64,000 nucleotides of DNA, taken from Warburgia ugandensis (lineage: Eukaryota > Streptophyta > Magnoliopsida > Canellales > Canellaceae). Under the pieces are notes generated by a model. The model had not been told where the DNA came from, ran no database searches, and saw only the letters and a program-made list of their open reading frames with translations. Made by a program: the position numbers and the translations under genes. This document shows, one piece after another, positions 23,323-35,199 of the stretch; the first letter of the stretch is position 1; each line of letters starts with the position of its first letter. The stretch is from contig CP141132.1 in assembly GCA_035236585.1 (NCBI GenBank), positions 59,865,880 through 59,929,879 on the forward strand, given 5' to 3'.

Positions 23323-23399
23323 ACAGGCCTAAAGTGGGTTCGATAAGGAAGATGATTAAAAATGATCTTGCACCATTGAATTTATCATATGGACACAAT

Positions 23400-23880
23400 G
23401 CAAGTCATTTGTGGGTTCTCCAAGTTGCTTACAGATATCAAAGATGTTCAATTCTAGTGTCAAGTTGCCAAATGAAAGTTTCATGACACCATTTCTACAG
23501 TTTATCAAGGGATTGGACATAGCCAAGAATGAACGTCTAAGGATGACAGGAATTTCTTACTGCTCATTCAGCACTGGTTGTGTGTCCAAAACTAAGAAAT
23601 CAACTGGGAAAAAAGAATTTCTCCATTTGGACTAACATATCCTCTATTATGTCCCTGGGTATTACCACTGATCTATCAACTAGTTGGAGTGTAGTGGATG
23701 TTGGCTTGAGGTCTCCTAGTCTTAGCTGAACATGGATTGTATATGGTAACAAATTAACACTGGATCCAAGATCTAATAAGGACTGGTTAATCTTATGGTT
23801 GCCAATGATGCAAGTGAGAGTGGGGCAACCTGGATCCTTGTATTTCTGGGGTGTATGGTGCTGAAGAATTGAACTTACTT
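23400..23880 (-). pseudogene. pr: Retropepsin-like protease
   Basis: It follows gag in the same frame after one stop codon. The active-site stretch is SLLDLGSSVNLLPY (about 23790-23750), with DLG in place of DTG/DSG as is usual for Athila/Tat proteases. Then come GDLKPTSTTLQLVDRS and a later PVDFLVLDTQPVLNE (about 23610-23565). A one-base gain in the A-run at 23609-23614 (+ strand) separates the two parts by a frameshift. The end reads INCRNGVMKLSFGNLTLELN (about 23507-23450). It would cut the Gag polyprotein. Confidence 0.75.
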
Positions 23881-25700
23881 ATTCAATCGCAAATTCCTTC
23901 TTTTGTACATTCAATTTCCTTTTGATTGTGCATAAATCCTTTAAAAATTTGGCATATGATGGGGTTTGTTTTATTACATCTAAGATCAGTATGTTGATCT
24001 TGACTTGCTTGAATATCTCTATAATCTCATCATTAGCGGTACTTTTTGTGACTTGATGCAACCTTTGAGGGAATGGAATAAGAAATGGACATGGCCCAAT
24101 AGGTGGAGTGGGATCCTTTTCTTTAGATTTTCCTTTAGTTTTTCCTACCTTTTCAGTCTTTTGGGGCTTATCTTTCTCAATTATTTTACCACTCCTAGGA
24201 ATGGTAATAACTTTAGTCTCTTCTATGGTAGAGCTTGATGATGCATTAGGTGTAGTTTTGCTAACAGCATGCATGCCATTAGAGTTTGCTTATGATTGAG
24301 TTGGAAACTTTCCTTTTTCCATACTTTGCATCATTTGACTCATTATATTTTTTAATTCAGTCATGGACTAGTTGGTTTGTTTTATTTGACTTTCCAATTG
24401 AGAAATTTTCTTCTCCTGGTTTTGAGCAAGTTGATTAGCTTCTACATACCTTTTGGGTGGGGGCAATAAGGTCCAGAAGAATGAGGTTGATGAGTTTGGT
24501 ATGGGGGTGGAGCAAGTAGTCCTTGGTTTGGTTGTTGATGATTCTAGTATGGGCCTGGTTGTGAGACATTAACAGTTGGTCCATTTCTCCAACTAAAATT
24601 TGGATGGTTTCTCCAGTTGGGATTATATGTCTCTGAATATGGGGAAAAAGGTCTTTTAAAATTATTAAGTGCATTAGCCTGATCATGAAGTACATCTTGA
24701 AATGCAGGGATGGTAGGACATTCCTGAGTAAGGTGGGCAGTACTTTGACAAATGCTACATACTTATTCATCATTATTTGAGTTTTTCTTTCCCATTTCTA
24801 TGGCTTCTACTTTTCTAGCTAGGGTTGCTACTCTGACATTGATTTCATCTTTTTCTAACATGGCATACATGCCTCCCCTGGTAGATGTGGTCGTGGGCTT
24901 GGGTCTATCTGGATGTTCTACTCTTTCTGAGTCAGCCCAGGTCTGTGAACTTTTAGCTAGTCATTCCAAATACTCCTCCGCCTCATCTGGTTATTTATTC
25001 AAAAAGTTACCATTGCACATCATCTTTACAAACTGCCACATGTCAGAATTAAGTCCTTCATAAAAGAAGTTGATAATGCGCCATGGTTCATAGCCATGAT
25101 TTGGGCAAGTAAGCAATAAATCTTTGAACCTTTCCCAACATTGGTAGAATGACTCTTTATCTTTTGTAGGTAAAGTTCATTATCGTACGATGAAGTGTAT
25201 TTGTTTTATGTGTAGGGAAAAACTTTTTCTAGAATTCCCTAGTCATTTCATTCCAAGTCCTTATGGAACTTGATGGCAGTGCATTAAACCACATTTTTGC
25301 TTTTTCTTTTAAATAGAAAGGAAATAGCTTAACCTTAACAGCATCTATACCTACTTTTTGTGTTCTTTGGATACTACATACCTCATCAAATTCTTTAAGG
25401 TGCAAATAAGGACTCTCACTATCTAACACATGAAATTTGGGAAGTAATTTACTCCCATTTTAATTCTAATGCACCAGCATTTTGAGGAATAATGACACAA
25501 GATAGTGCATTGGTGCGTGTAGGTTGAAGGTAGTCTCTTAAGGTTCTTCCATGAAGACTTTGATAAACATCATTGTCTCCATGGTCACTCTGTTGGTCCC
25601 ATTCCCTATTTCTATTCCTTCTCCAATTTATTTGTAGATGATTATTCCTCCTTGGTGGAGGTTGATATTCATCATCAATTAGAGGTGGTGGGTCCCCCAT
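23879..25700 (-). pseudogene. gag: Athila/Tat-like gag
   Basis: The frame opens MGDPPPLIDDEYQPPPRRNN and gives RTLRDYLQPTRTNALSC, the hallmark of gag in this gypsy group. Next are LDSESPYLHLKEFDEVC and KVKLFPFYLKEKAKMWFNAL (25429-25229), a capsid-like part, then in shifted frame PWRIINFFYEGL. The zinc knuckle CSICQSTAHLTQEC lies near 24765-24722. After it come YNPNWRNHPNFSWRN, a coiled-coil-like LESQIKQ stretch, and the open C-terminus 24274-23879 with PPFPQRL-like and YAKFLKDLCTIKRKLN motifs. Breaks are few for the window: frame changes near 25220 and 24980, and stops such as those near 24370, 24297 and 23879. The last three look like CAG/CAA to TAG/TAA changes. Confidence 0.8.
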
Positions 25701-27250
25701 TCATGACGAGTGGGGGGCCTTGATCACCTCTGATACTACTATGGGGTGAGTTACCCCTTGATTGTTGATTAGTTATATTAGTGGTATGCCTTTTTGGTCA
25801 TACTTGACTAACCTACTAGTTTTTTCATGTATTCAAAAGGTCATACAATGAAAGATCTTTTTGTTTTTGTTTTTTATTTTTGTGTGTTTTTTTATTTTTT
25901 TTATTTTAAGAGGACTATCCTAAATAATGCAACCTAAATGCCTAGAATGATGCACAATCAAGGACACAATCAAGCAATCCCTTAAGCCTAACAAGCATAG
26001 ATATTTTTATTTTCTTGATTTTATGTGGGGACGATGCTTTTAATTAACCTAATCTAACCCTTCTCTTTTTATGAGTTGTCTACTACTTAGCAATTATGTT
26101 CTGCCCAAAGTGGTTAATACAACCCTCATGTAAGGAGGCGTTTAGACCTCAACAAATGTCAACGAGAGGTTGGGGAAGAGCGAGGCTCTATTAGATAACC
26201 CCCAATAACCATAGTGATTAAAAGCCACTGGAGTGATAATAAATCGTGTCCTATTAAGAGGGTCCTATGAGCATGTGATGACCCTCTAGGTCTCTTCTAA
26301 TTAAAAGCATAGAGATGTGGGGTTGTGCTGGACAGCATAGAGAGGGCGATGAGTAGAGAGATGGAAAAAGTGGAGAGATGGGATTGGGTAACGGGCTCTA
26401 GACTAGTTACCAGTAGAAGTAAAATGCAGAGAGAGTACGAGAAAGAGGGGTGAAGGGGAGTTTGGATAACTAAGGTGGGGTAGAGGAACAAGAGAGAGTG
26501 CTGAGACGATGCATGGAAATAGAAGTAAAAGAGGGAGAAGGAGGAGCTAGAGGGGTTGCCTTCCTCCTATGGTAATCCAAACTAGGGGTTGAAGAGAGAA
26601 AGAGGGATGGGAATGGGAAGAGAGGAAGAAAGGAATTTGAGGACTCTACCTCCTGCGTCCATCCAAGAAGGAAGGTGGAGAGAGAGAATGGAGAGAAGAG
26701 GAGGGTGGAGAGATAGAGACATGAGAGAGAAAGAGATAAGAGATAAGAGAGATAGAGAGATAGAGACGTGAGAGAGAAAGCGAGGGGGGATAAGAGAGAG
26801 ATGGAAAGGTAGTGGGGTCCACCAGCAGTCCAATCTTCCTAAAACTCTGTAAGACTCCTCCATTCTTCAAATTCCTTCTGTCCTAGGAGTCTTCAAACTC
26901 CTATCTTTCTAAGAAGCTTCATCATCTTCATCTAATCTCCTTGATTTGATCTGGATCATCTAAGCTTGAGTTGATTGATCTGCAATGCATAGGACCCAAT
27001 TTGAATAATCTAAACCATTCATTACTTTTCTGAGTGGCTTCGATGGTCATTTGACCATTAAATTTTGCAATTCAATGGTTGGATGGCTAATTAAAGCTAA
27101 AATAAAATATTTTATGTAAAATCTTAAAATTGATGGCCTATATACTCTAATTGAATACTAAATTAGGGGTATTTTGACAAAAAATGAACACATAACATCC
27201 ACCTTTGAAGGATGGAGGGGCAAAAGAAGCATTAAATGGCTCCAGCGAAA
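25701..27250. other. Leader/LTR-like sequence upstream of the gag; no gene seen
   Basis: It lies upstream of the - strand gag and probably includes its leader and 5' LTR, but no primer site or LTR termini were found. There is a T-rich patch at 25856-25910 and a long purine-rich tract at 26583-26815. The open frames over the purine tract are low-complexity and not genes. Confidence 0.4.
26583..26815. repeat. GA-rich (purine/pyrimidine-asymmetric) tract
   Basis: The + strand is almost only purines, with gagaga and gagatagagac units. A piece (gagatagagacRtgagagagaaag) is repeated at about 26711 and 26759. Confidence 0.7.
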
Positions 27251-27299
27251 CACTTCCATATATATAGGGGTGTGTTAATTTCAGCTGTTTCAAGGACTA

Positions 27300-27391
27300 G
27301 GTGACATTTGATTGGTTGGAAAAAAATAGAAAATAGAAAAAGTTAGAGGCAATGGCAGTTAGAAACTTTTCCTGGCCAATCAAATGTCACC
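27300..27391. repeat. Short inverted repeat / foldback (MITE-like)
   Basis: ggtgacatttgattgg (27300-27315) recurs perfectly inverted as ccaatcaaatgtcacc (27376-27391), leaving a 60-nt loop that itself has gaaaaagtt/aacttttcc. No terminal inverted repeats or target duplication were confirmed, so the class is uncertain. Confidence 0.55.
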
Positions 27392-27423
27392 CACAACTTC
27401 TTGCTAAAATGATGGCTCCCTAT

Positions 27424-27448
27424 ACACACACACACACACACACACACA
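27424..27448. repeat. (AC)n microsatellite
   Basis: About 12 AC units. Confidence 0.9.
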
Positions 27449-28599
27449 TTCAAGTGGGTCCATTTTAGGGTCTAGATTATTGACAATCATGGTTCATATA
27501 CATCGGATATCATAGAAAATTTGATCACCTTAATGGTCCAAACAAATGCTGTTTCTTTTTTCCTTCTTCATTTTTTGTCCTTCTTGTTGAGAAATAATCC
27601 TACACACTTTAATGTTTGGAATTCTAAAACATTAGGCCCACTTAGTGTTATAGCTTACTGGGAATATAGTTCCACAGTGGTTTCCAGACTATTGCCTTCT
27701 CTCTTAACCTTGGGTTCATATATACTAAAGAATATGATTAAGAACTTTTACATTATTTGAACTTTGTAAATATAGACCAATTTTCCACAAATATAAAATG
27801 TTTGTTTTCTAAAAATTCTAGCAGGGCATCACTCAATGATATAGAAAATGATGGCCAATTGGATAGAACTTCTCATCATAGGCAAGGCAAGGTCACAAAC
27901 ATGTCCACTAACAGTAAGGTTGTTAGTAATGTCCCAAATGTCTTTTGTACTTGTGTTTTATCTCTATTATGTACTAATGAGTGCTGATCATGCTACAAGA
28001 AGGATTAACAGAGGCCCAACATCCAAGTCCAATGAAAGATCCGTTAAAACTTTTAGTTCAATTTGAATAATAGATGCATAAAAAACACATACATCTAAGT
28101 CATCATTCCTATTCTCACATCTAGGCTTATGCTTGAAGGAATGTCTCTATCTAAGGTTATAAAGTTCAGTCTTTGAATGATAGTTAATGACACCATAGCT
28201 CTAGACAAGCATTCATGGATTACAAAAGGATTAAGTTTACTCCATCATGACTATGCTATAAGGTAAATGCCCAAAGGTAGTTTTTGATGAAATTGCACCT
28301 ATTAAAATCTTGTACAAACTAAATTTGATAAACCTTAGCTTAGAGGCACATGTTGAAACACACTTCTTGAAGATTTTGAAATATCTAAAATTATACAAGG
28401 ATTATGGTACTATCTCTGAGATTCAATCTCTCAACTGATTTGCATGATAAGAGGATACATACTTCTTTCTCCAAAATGAACATATTCAACCAAAGTCCTT
28501 CAAATGTATGCCCTCAAAATAGAGTGAAAATTAAGGAGAACTTTAGAAATTCAATAACTTCAGAGACTAGATTATTAAATTAACAATACACTTAGGTGT
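27449..28599. other. No gene seen
   Basis: AT-rich sequence with scattered short open frames on the + strand (for example 27521-27760 and 27757-27987) that show no recognisable protein. Confidence 0.4.
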
Positions 28600-29457
28600 T
28601 GTTTAGCTAGAACTCCAAAAACAAGAAAACTTCATATGTAGAAGAACCATTGATAAATAATGTATGAAATGAACTAATTTTTAAAACAAAATAGAGAACA
28701 TTCATAGTAGGTAAACTCTAATAGAAAACAAAGAGAGAATGACCAAAATGAGCAAACTCTAAAAGAACTAAAATCTGACCTTGAGAGCTCCAAGGAGAGA
28801 AGAGAAGAAGATGCAAGGAAGAATACCTAGGGCACCCTTTTATAAGATATCCTTGCTTGGGTAGCAAGTGACTTAGTTTGACTTTCCAAGCAGCTCTAGA
28901 GACTAGCTTAGGTAGACCCAAGAAGAATGTCATCTCTATAGTGATAAAGAAGATGTATCATCTCTATAGTGCCCCATAGGGTTGCCTTTAAAAAAGCTAC
29001 AACTTGACATATTGGGCTTTCTTTGATGGGCCTACAAGTAAATCCACATCCTCAACCCATCAATTTCCACTTGGTAGACTTAGGCTAGGTCACATTTAAA
29101 GTCAATGAATTTATGCTCAAGAAACATGAGTATGCGCAGTGCATAGTGTGCACTAATGCACACTAGCACTAACCATTTCAAGCACTAGCCCTTGAAAAAA
29201 TGAGAGGAATATAAAGACTATTTATGAGGAGAGAAAAAAAATTTCTTACTTCCAATATGAAACTAAAACTAATCTTGTGTTATTTAAAGCCAAATAGAAA
29301 AAGACAAGAGATTATATCTATGCTATAGATCAAAATTTTCAAATTTAAGTGAATTTATATTCCCTCCAAAACTAGAAAGGTCATCTACTTCACAAGTACC
29401 CTTAGTATGAATTAAAATCACATATTGGAGTAGTTTTACCTTAAAAAAATTTCAACA
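28600..29457 (-). mobile_element. Ty1/copia LTR (- strand), inner border approximate
   Basis: On the - strand, aaaaaagtgggggattg (about 29474-29458) is a typical copia polypurine tract, followed by the LTR start TGTTGAAATTTTTT at 29457. A TATA box (cttataaaaggg on -, about 28845-28834) lies further in, and a leader follows. This makes it the 3' LTR of a copia element whose body, toward higher coordinates, is unrecognisable. The other border is estimated. Confidence 0.55.
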
Positions 29458-29949
29458 ATCCCCCACTTTTTTAGTAAAAAACAAGTTACAACATATCCCT
29501 ACTAGTTTCTAAGTTAAAAATAAAAAGCAATAGATAAGTACAAATCATAGTAAAAAAACAAAGTAAATAAAATAAATTTAGTCATTCAGAAAGATTAGGG
29601 CATTAGATAAAATGAATAGAGTCTTTAAGTTCTTTGTAATGTATCAAATGAATAAGTGTCATTTGAACCAAATTTTGAACTAGTGCCTCAAAGTAAAATT
29701 TGTAACATGCACCTTCTCTTAAGGAGAGAGTTGTATGAATGCTTTTGTTATTAGCCATTCACTAATCTAAAAAATCTCCAGTTCTCAAGAGGCCAACGCG
29801 AATCCCATAGAAGGTAGTCGTACCTCCAACACTCAAAATAGGTGAGTCCATCAATAGTGCTCTTGTGTACATCACAATATGAAACACTGATCTTTAGACT
29901 TATTAATACATAAGTTGTCCTGTAACACTACAACTCATATTGCATACAC
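29458..29949. other. No domain recognised; possible copia 3' internal remnant
   Basis: It lies upstream (- strand) of the copia polypurine tract. No RT or RNase H motif could be read. Confidence 0.3.
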
Positions 29950-32690
29950 CATAGGATTAGGAATGAGATTGATCTCTATTTAAAACTAGTTTGCAAAACA
30001 ATGGCATCAATTTTTTTTTATTTTATAGACTTCATTTATAAAGATCTCGAGTGTGATTGCTCATTTCAACACAGATAAAAATCTAACATACTTAACTAAT
30101 GAAACATGCATATGATAATTTCAAAGATGACTAAAAATTAATATATCCTGTTCTTAAGATTGTTAATCAGAGCTCAAGTTACAAAAAGAGCCACCTAAAG
30201 TCAATTTATATTACATGACAAAATGATCACTACTAGTTCTAGGATAACCGCATCAACACCTTACCCTTACTTTCTCCTGCTTGATTAGGGCACGAAAACT
30301 TCCTAACTCCTTGTATTTCCTAAGCTGATTTGTAGTAAAAATATTAGGTTGAGTATTTATCATACCTAGTACGTGATCCAATACTGCAAAAATTGAAAAC
30401 ACGACATACAACGAGCATAATTTAAAGAAGGGTTTCTTAGGAGATAAAACCATGCGACTGTCTTATGCAAATCAATGCAAGCATTCGTGTATAAATTATT
30501 TACACATATCTATATTCAAGCAAGAGAATTACCGGCATGATTAAATAATCAATAACATAAAGATTACTAAATTCTTAAAGAAGTAATCAATCAAATTAGA
30601 TGCAAGAAATCCCAACCCTACTGCAATAATCATGTAAACAAGTACAATATCTTAGCAAGCTTGCACTTGTGTAGGTGGAATAAGATGCAATTATACACAA
30701 CAAAATCATAATTTTACCCTATAGATCAACTATTCATTGGGGGAATTAGCCTCTTGCAAAATGCAAGGTAAGACTGCCTACTATATGCCCTTGTGGTCCG
30801 CCCCTTCCTCGAACCCCGCATAGGCAGAAGCTTCGTGCACCAGGGCTGCCCTTTTTTTTTTTTTATCAATTGTTCATACTGCATCATGCAAAACTATAAT
30901 AATTTACAATGTAGACTGAAATATGTCAAGTATTTATGATAGTAATGATTTTATAATACATTCCATAAAACCATAATCCATTTGAGACATAATTTCAATA
31001 TACTACTAATAAGAAGAAATCTCAGTGCATCAATACCAAAATAACCTTTCCATAAATCACAAAGTATACACATACATGGCATTTTCATCCATTTTTTAGG
31101 AGATGGACCACCCACAGTCACTGGTCACGGGTTTGTTTCATACGGAAGGAGATGGACTACCATAGTCAAGCTCCTCAGAATGCGTCATTCCATAAACACA
31201 GAGGAGATGGGCTTCCCACAATCACTCTGGTTACAATCATGATATTTTACTCTTTTCAGGAGATGGGCTACCCACATTCATCAGTCAAGGATTTGTTTCA
31301 TATGGAGGGAGATGGGTTACCCACTATCAACCTCCTCAGAACCCATCCTTCCATGATTAGAGTTCACAGTAGACACAATGTTGTCCTCTTTGGCAGAGAT
31401 GGGCTACCCATAGTCACGTCTCAAAGATCTATTCTAGTTAGGACGTGTCACGTCATGAATAGACAAATGAACTGAGACATCACAATATACAACATGTGTT
31501 TATACATGAGCATTTTAATTTACATTCAAATACAACATGCATATTTACTTCACTCATCGTATAGTCTAAATAAACTCATTTTAACAATTGAGATTCATAT
31601 GTATATTTATATGTTAAAGATCATAACAAATCTTAATTCCACCTACCTCAACTGGAGATCTTCTAGTTCACTGACACGAATGCTTTATTTAGTTCATGTA
31701 TGCGATCTCGATCAGCCACACACATTCAGATATACAATTTTAGGACTTATTTTAGCTTTTCCAGTATGGAAGCTTCCTTTAAGTTAGTCCCTGGCACTAG
31801 TTGTCACAAGGCGTGGTGACAGTGCTTATTACTATATTAAGGGCATATCATTAGCCATTGGTTGATTGCTAATTGAATGATCAATGGTTACTAAATTTCC
31901 AGTCCATACCATTGGTCCTAGATTGGCTGGCACCATTCTTCTTAAGTGACTACAAGTTACTTTCACTTTTAGTGGCCTTTTCTTAAATTTTTCAGAGTAT
32001 CTTAACTTAATAACGATCAGGGTACACAATGATGGCGTCTGATCACTAACCAGAAATGGCCCGGTCCTTATTACTCTATTGTCCTATCAAATGTTTTAGG
32101 TTCTTCAATCAATTTCAATCAAGATTCTTCAATTTCTATCATAAACTATCAATTCAATATCTAGAACTCATCTGTGGTGTCTGATCTTCTATCAGACATC
32201 ACGAAGTTACTGTGTAAATAATACTTGATTGGACGGCTGAGATTGTTCAATTGATTTTTAGCCTGGATCAACAATCTCAATTTGATTCAGGCTATATCAG
32301 GTACTTAATTACCTATCCAGGGCTTAGATTAGAAATTGAACGGTTGGATAATTCATAAATCTAAATCTAGGGTGAAAACACATGGATTTAGCAAAATACT
32401 ACAAATCAAAATTTGGGTTTTGTAGATCTTACCTTCTAGATGCAATTTTTGTGTTTTTCCCTCTCTAGAATGAGCTAGATTGGCTCCAATCCGTCAGTAA
32501 ACCCTCCAAACCTAGGTGTGCGACAATCCCCCTTTTAACCTTGCGTTCAACAGAGCACAGATCATTCCAAAACCTTGGGGTTTTGGTTCATCTCAACGTG
32601 AGGATTGGAATGATCGGCTTGGATCATTGATCCAAGCCGTCAAGTAGCATATTAAATGAGCTTTTGTATTTCACACCATGGATAGGCCTT
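29950..32690 (-). mobile_element. Long gypsy LTR, reversed copy of the 14.9-18.2 kb type
   Basis: The reverse complement of 32420-32530 matches the 15530-15640 block of the forward LTR (tttggagggttt, gagccaat, agagaggga-aaa, ggtaagat). The reverse complement near 30660 matches the gcttgc...aca stem, and 30043-30062 gives cactcgagatcttt. The 5' part appears cut off near 32690. Its centre holds a 160-bp duplication. No coding content. Confidence 0.55.
31099..31418. repeat. Tandem duplication, period 160 bp
   Basis: ggagatggaccacccacagtcac at 31099 recurs as ggagatgggctacccacattcat at 31259, and both are followed by ggtttgtttcatac/ggatttgtttcatat. Within each unit the ggagatgg..acc motif itself repeats at about 50-75 bp spacing. 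It sits in the middle of the reversed gypsy LTR. Confidence 0.7.
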
Positions 32691-33589
32691 GCCTCTTGAT
32701 CTCTTTACCTTTGGAAGCCAACCTCCCTATTATGAACCATAAATGGATTAAAATTTTCTCTTACACAACAAGTTCTTCTCTTCTCTAAACTTCCAAAGCC
32801 ATGTCGAAAGTAAGACTATATTAAATTCTTTAACATGCCAATCTCGAAGCCTCCCTCTTACTTTGGCTTACAAACCAAAGTCCAATTTAAAAGATGATAC
32901 ATGTTTTGTTCTTGAGAGTCATTCCATAAGAATATTCATTGTAATCTCCCAAGTTCTTGACCCAAGTAGCTTGGACATCTAAAGACTAAGAGAAAGTAAG
33001 TAGAAAGATTGCCTAATGCTACTTTTATTAAGGTTACACTTCCTCCAACTGAAAGAGACCATGCTTCTTTTGTAGCACACAAGTCCCTCTCATTCCTTTC
33101 TATTATGAGAGACCATGCTTCTTTTGACGGTTGACTAATTGACAATAGTAATCTCAAAAACACAGCCAAAAAGTTATCCACTTGACAACCAACAAAATTT
33201 ACAAATTAAGAAACCAGTTGTCCATGAATCTCACTCCCATAACTATTGATTTTGAAAGATTAATGTTTTGACCTAATGTAGCTTAAACTACTTCAAGAAT
33301 GAATTTTAAATTAAGGCTTGGGTGGTATGGTAAATGTGAGATTTCAAGATCACCTGCCCTAGTTTGAAACTAGAAATCCACCAAAATGTTTAAATACTTA
33401 CAAAAGATTGAGAACTTATTTAAAATTTGAAACTAGTATTTAAAAATCTAATTTATGATCAATCTTGAATTTGAAACTAGTATTTAAAAATCTAATTTAT
33501 GATCAATCTTGAATCATGTGAATTAGTATATTTTAGATTTGAAGAGATCTAAAGTGTACCTTATAAAGGTTGAAATCATAATCTCTCTA
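32691..33589. other. No gene seen; contains two small duplications
   Basis: agagaccatgcttcttttg occurs at about 33054 and 33109. A perfect 44-bp tandem duplication lies at 33426-33513. No domain was recognised; the - strand frame at 32936-33181 spans the first duplication and is not a credible gene. Confidence 0.4.
33426..33513. repeat. Perfect 44-bp tandem duplication
   Basis: A 44-bp unit starting tttgaaactagtatttaaaa is followed immediately by an identical copy. Lack of divergence suggests a recent event or an assembly artefact. Confidence 0.85.
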
Positions 33590-34945
33590 AACCATCCACT
33601 ACTAACTAAGAATCAGTGCTTGTAGCTTCTTCTTCTACTAAAGGTGGCCCAAGTTGAGAACCAAAGAGAAGAAAAGTGTCCTAGGGTTTTCTTTAAATGA
33701 TAACTATACCATGGGGACAATTTTTCATGTGCCCTCCCTCTCTTTATTGTATTGCTTGTATAGATAAAAAGGGTCCATCCAAAGTTATTCTCAAGTTAGA
33801 AAACTTTCAATCTAGTTTAACTTCAATAAGATTTTTAGATGTGACCTTCTAAGAGCCTTCTAAATATGGTATTCCTCAAGCTTTCCTATCAATAAACTAC
33901 TTTCCCAATTTAAATCAAACTCTCCCAAAACTTAAGGGGCATTTTTTTTCATACTAAAGATAACGATGTGGCATCAAGCAAATTCACCTTCCAACAACCA
34001 CATACACCCACATTAGAAGGTACATAGGTACTCTATGAGTAAATTACCATTATATTGTCCTACTTAACTATATTCGTGACACTATCATGAGTATGTGGAC
34101 CCACTTACCCTATGCTTGTCACCTTTGCACAATCAAGTATAATGGGATTTGTCTTAATGAATTTTAAATCTCTTTCAAAAACTCTTTATGAAAATATTTT
34201 ATCTTAAATACATATACATATAAAACAATTTTGATCAAAGTTTAATCAAAGATCACCAAGGCCTTGGGTTTTATCAAAGTCATTTATAAGATGGACTATT
34301 ATGAATATCTTTTACCATACAAGAGAGTGGGTCTCTTGTTAGACATCCTATATCCTTATTGAGTTTATAAATATTTATTGAACTTTTAATTATCCTTAAA
34401 TAAGTTTCATCATGAAATAAATTAAAGATAGATATTAGATCTCATTTAGATGCATATGTTCCTCAAATCCAAGGGTATTTATGTTTATGTAAATACGACC
34501 ATACTTCACATATGATGTTCACTAAGTGTACCAGATAAGTATGGTTATGTCTTATGTGTAAAAGACTTTCCCACACTCTAATATATGCTCAAGGTCATTA
34601 CCTTAGATGACCTAAGACTTGATTATCTCTATCTTATAGTAACCACTTGACAAGTGTTACAAGATTGGGTTTCTATCCCCATTCTCACTTGAGGACTACT
34701 TTAAGTTTACATAGCATTGAAATTCCATTTCTCCTTTATTATGGTTCTCAAGCAATATTTTATAAAAAATTCTACTATGTTGCTTGAGGTTCTTAAGATC
34801 ATATCATGAATTTTTAGTCATATTATTATGTTCATTTATTTGTATAATTGATATACCATGATAACAAAATATTATATTTATTCTAATCATCTCTTGATCA
34901 AGATCAAATACTTGGCTTTGTAGGGCATACATTCCAACCAGAACA
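33590..34945 (-). mobile_element. Ty1/copia LTR (- strand), borders approximate
   Basis: On the - strand the outer end reads ggttggaatgtatgccctac (about 34945-34925), the usual start of a common plant copia LTR type. Downstream there is a long AT-rich U3 and, near 33770-33650, a leader-like stretch ending in aaaccctaggacac and ttctcttctctttgg. No polypurine tract precedes it; a LINE fragment does. It may be a solo or truncated LTR. Confidence 0.45.
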
Positions 34946-34949
34946 GAAT

Positions 34950-35110
34950 CTCATCATCCTATATCATGAAAACCATTAACCAACCTTATTATAAACTTTC
35001 CCTAGATCTATCTTACAAGCAGCACCCTCCTCTCCTTGCTTAATGGCAATAATTACAGATTTGTCAGCAATCATTGGATCATCAATGAAACCAAACTAAA
35101 TAGGAAAGAT
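34950..35110 (-). pseudogene. LINE (non-LTR) reverse transcriptase fragment
   Basis: On the - strand it reads AIKQGEEGAACKIDLGKVYNKV, then a stop and WFS. This corresponds to the L1-type RT stretch around KIDLEKAYD, where the first catalytic Asp stands. Only some 45 codons are recognisable, with the usual DKVNWDFL motif broken. A separate LINE 3' end lies at 8.8 kb; a link between them is not claimed. Confidence 0.6.
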
Positions 35111-35199
35111 GACTATAGGAAGTACCACCTTGATTCTATTTTTCAATAATTTGGATATAAACATATAAATAGAACTTATAAGAAACGTGTGTTGCAACT

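Larger units (their letters stand above)
22380..25700 (-). mobile_element. Athila/Tat-like gypsy element lacking RT and integrase
   Basis: Read on the - strand the order is gag (about 25700-23879), protease (about 23880-23400), a long open stretch of unknown function (to 22552), then gaagacgttaaacttagtgctcgctgggaggtaacc (about 22516-22480) and acattgagggcaatgtttctttcaggttgtgggg (about 22420-22388). The last two phrases normally stand after the integrase; related ones follow the integrase of the 50-57 kb element at about 57127 and 57230. RT, RNase H and integrase are therefore missing between them, and movement would need enzymes from another element. The LTRs and primer site were not located. 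Confidence 0.7.

Noticed and set aside
26582-26870. Open frames over the purine tract on both strands
   Set aside because: Low-complexity translations of GA/CT repeats.
31099-31440. Regularly spaced ggagatgg motifs, considered as a CRISPR-like array
   Set aside because: Unit length and spacing are irregular (about 50-75 bp inside 160-bp duplicates), the spacers also repeat, and the setting is a plant LTR.
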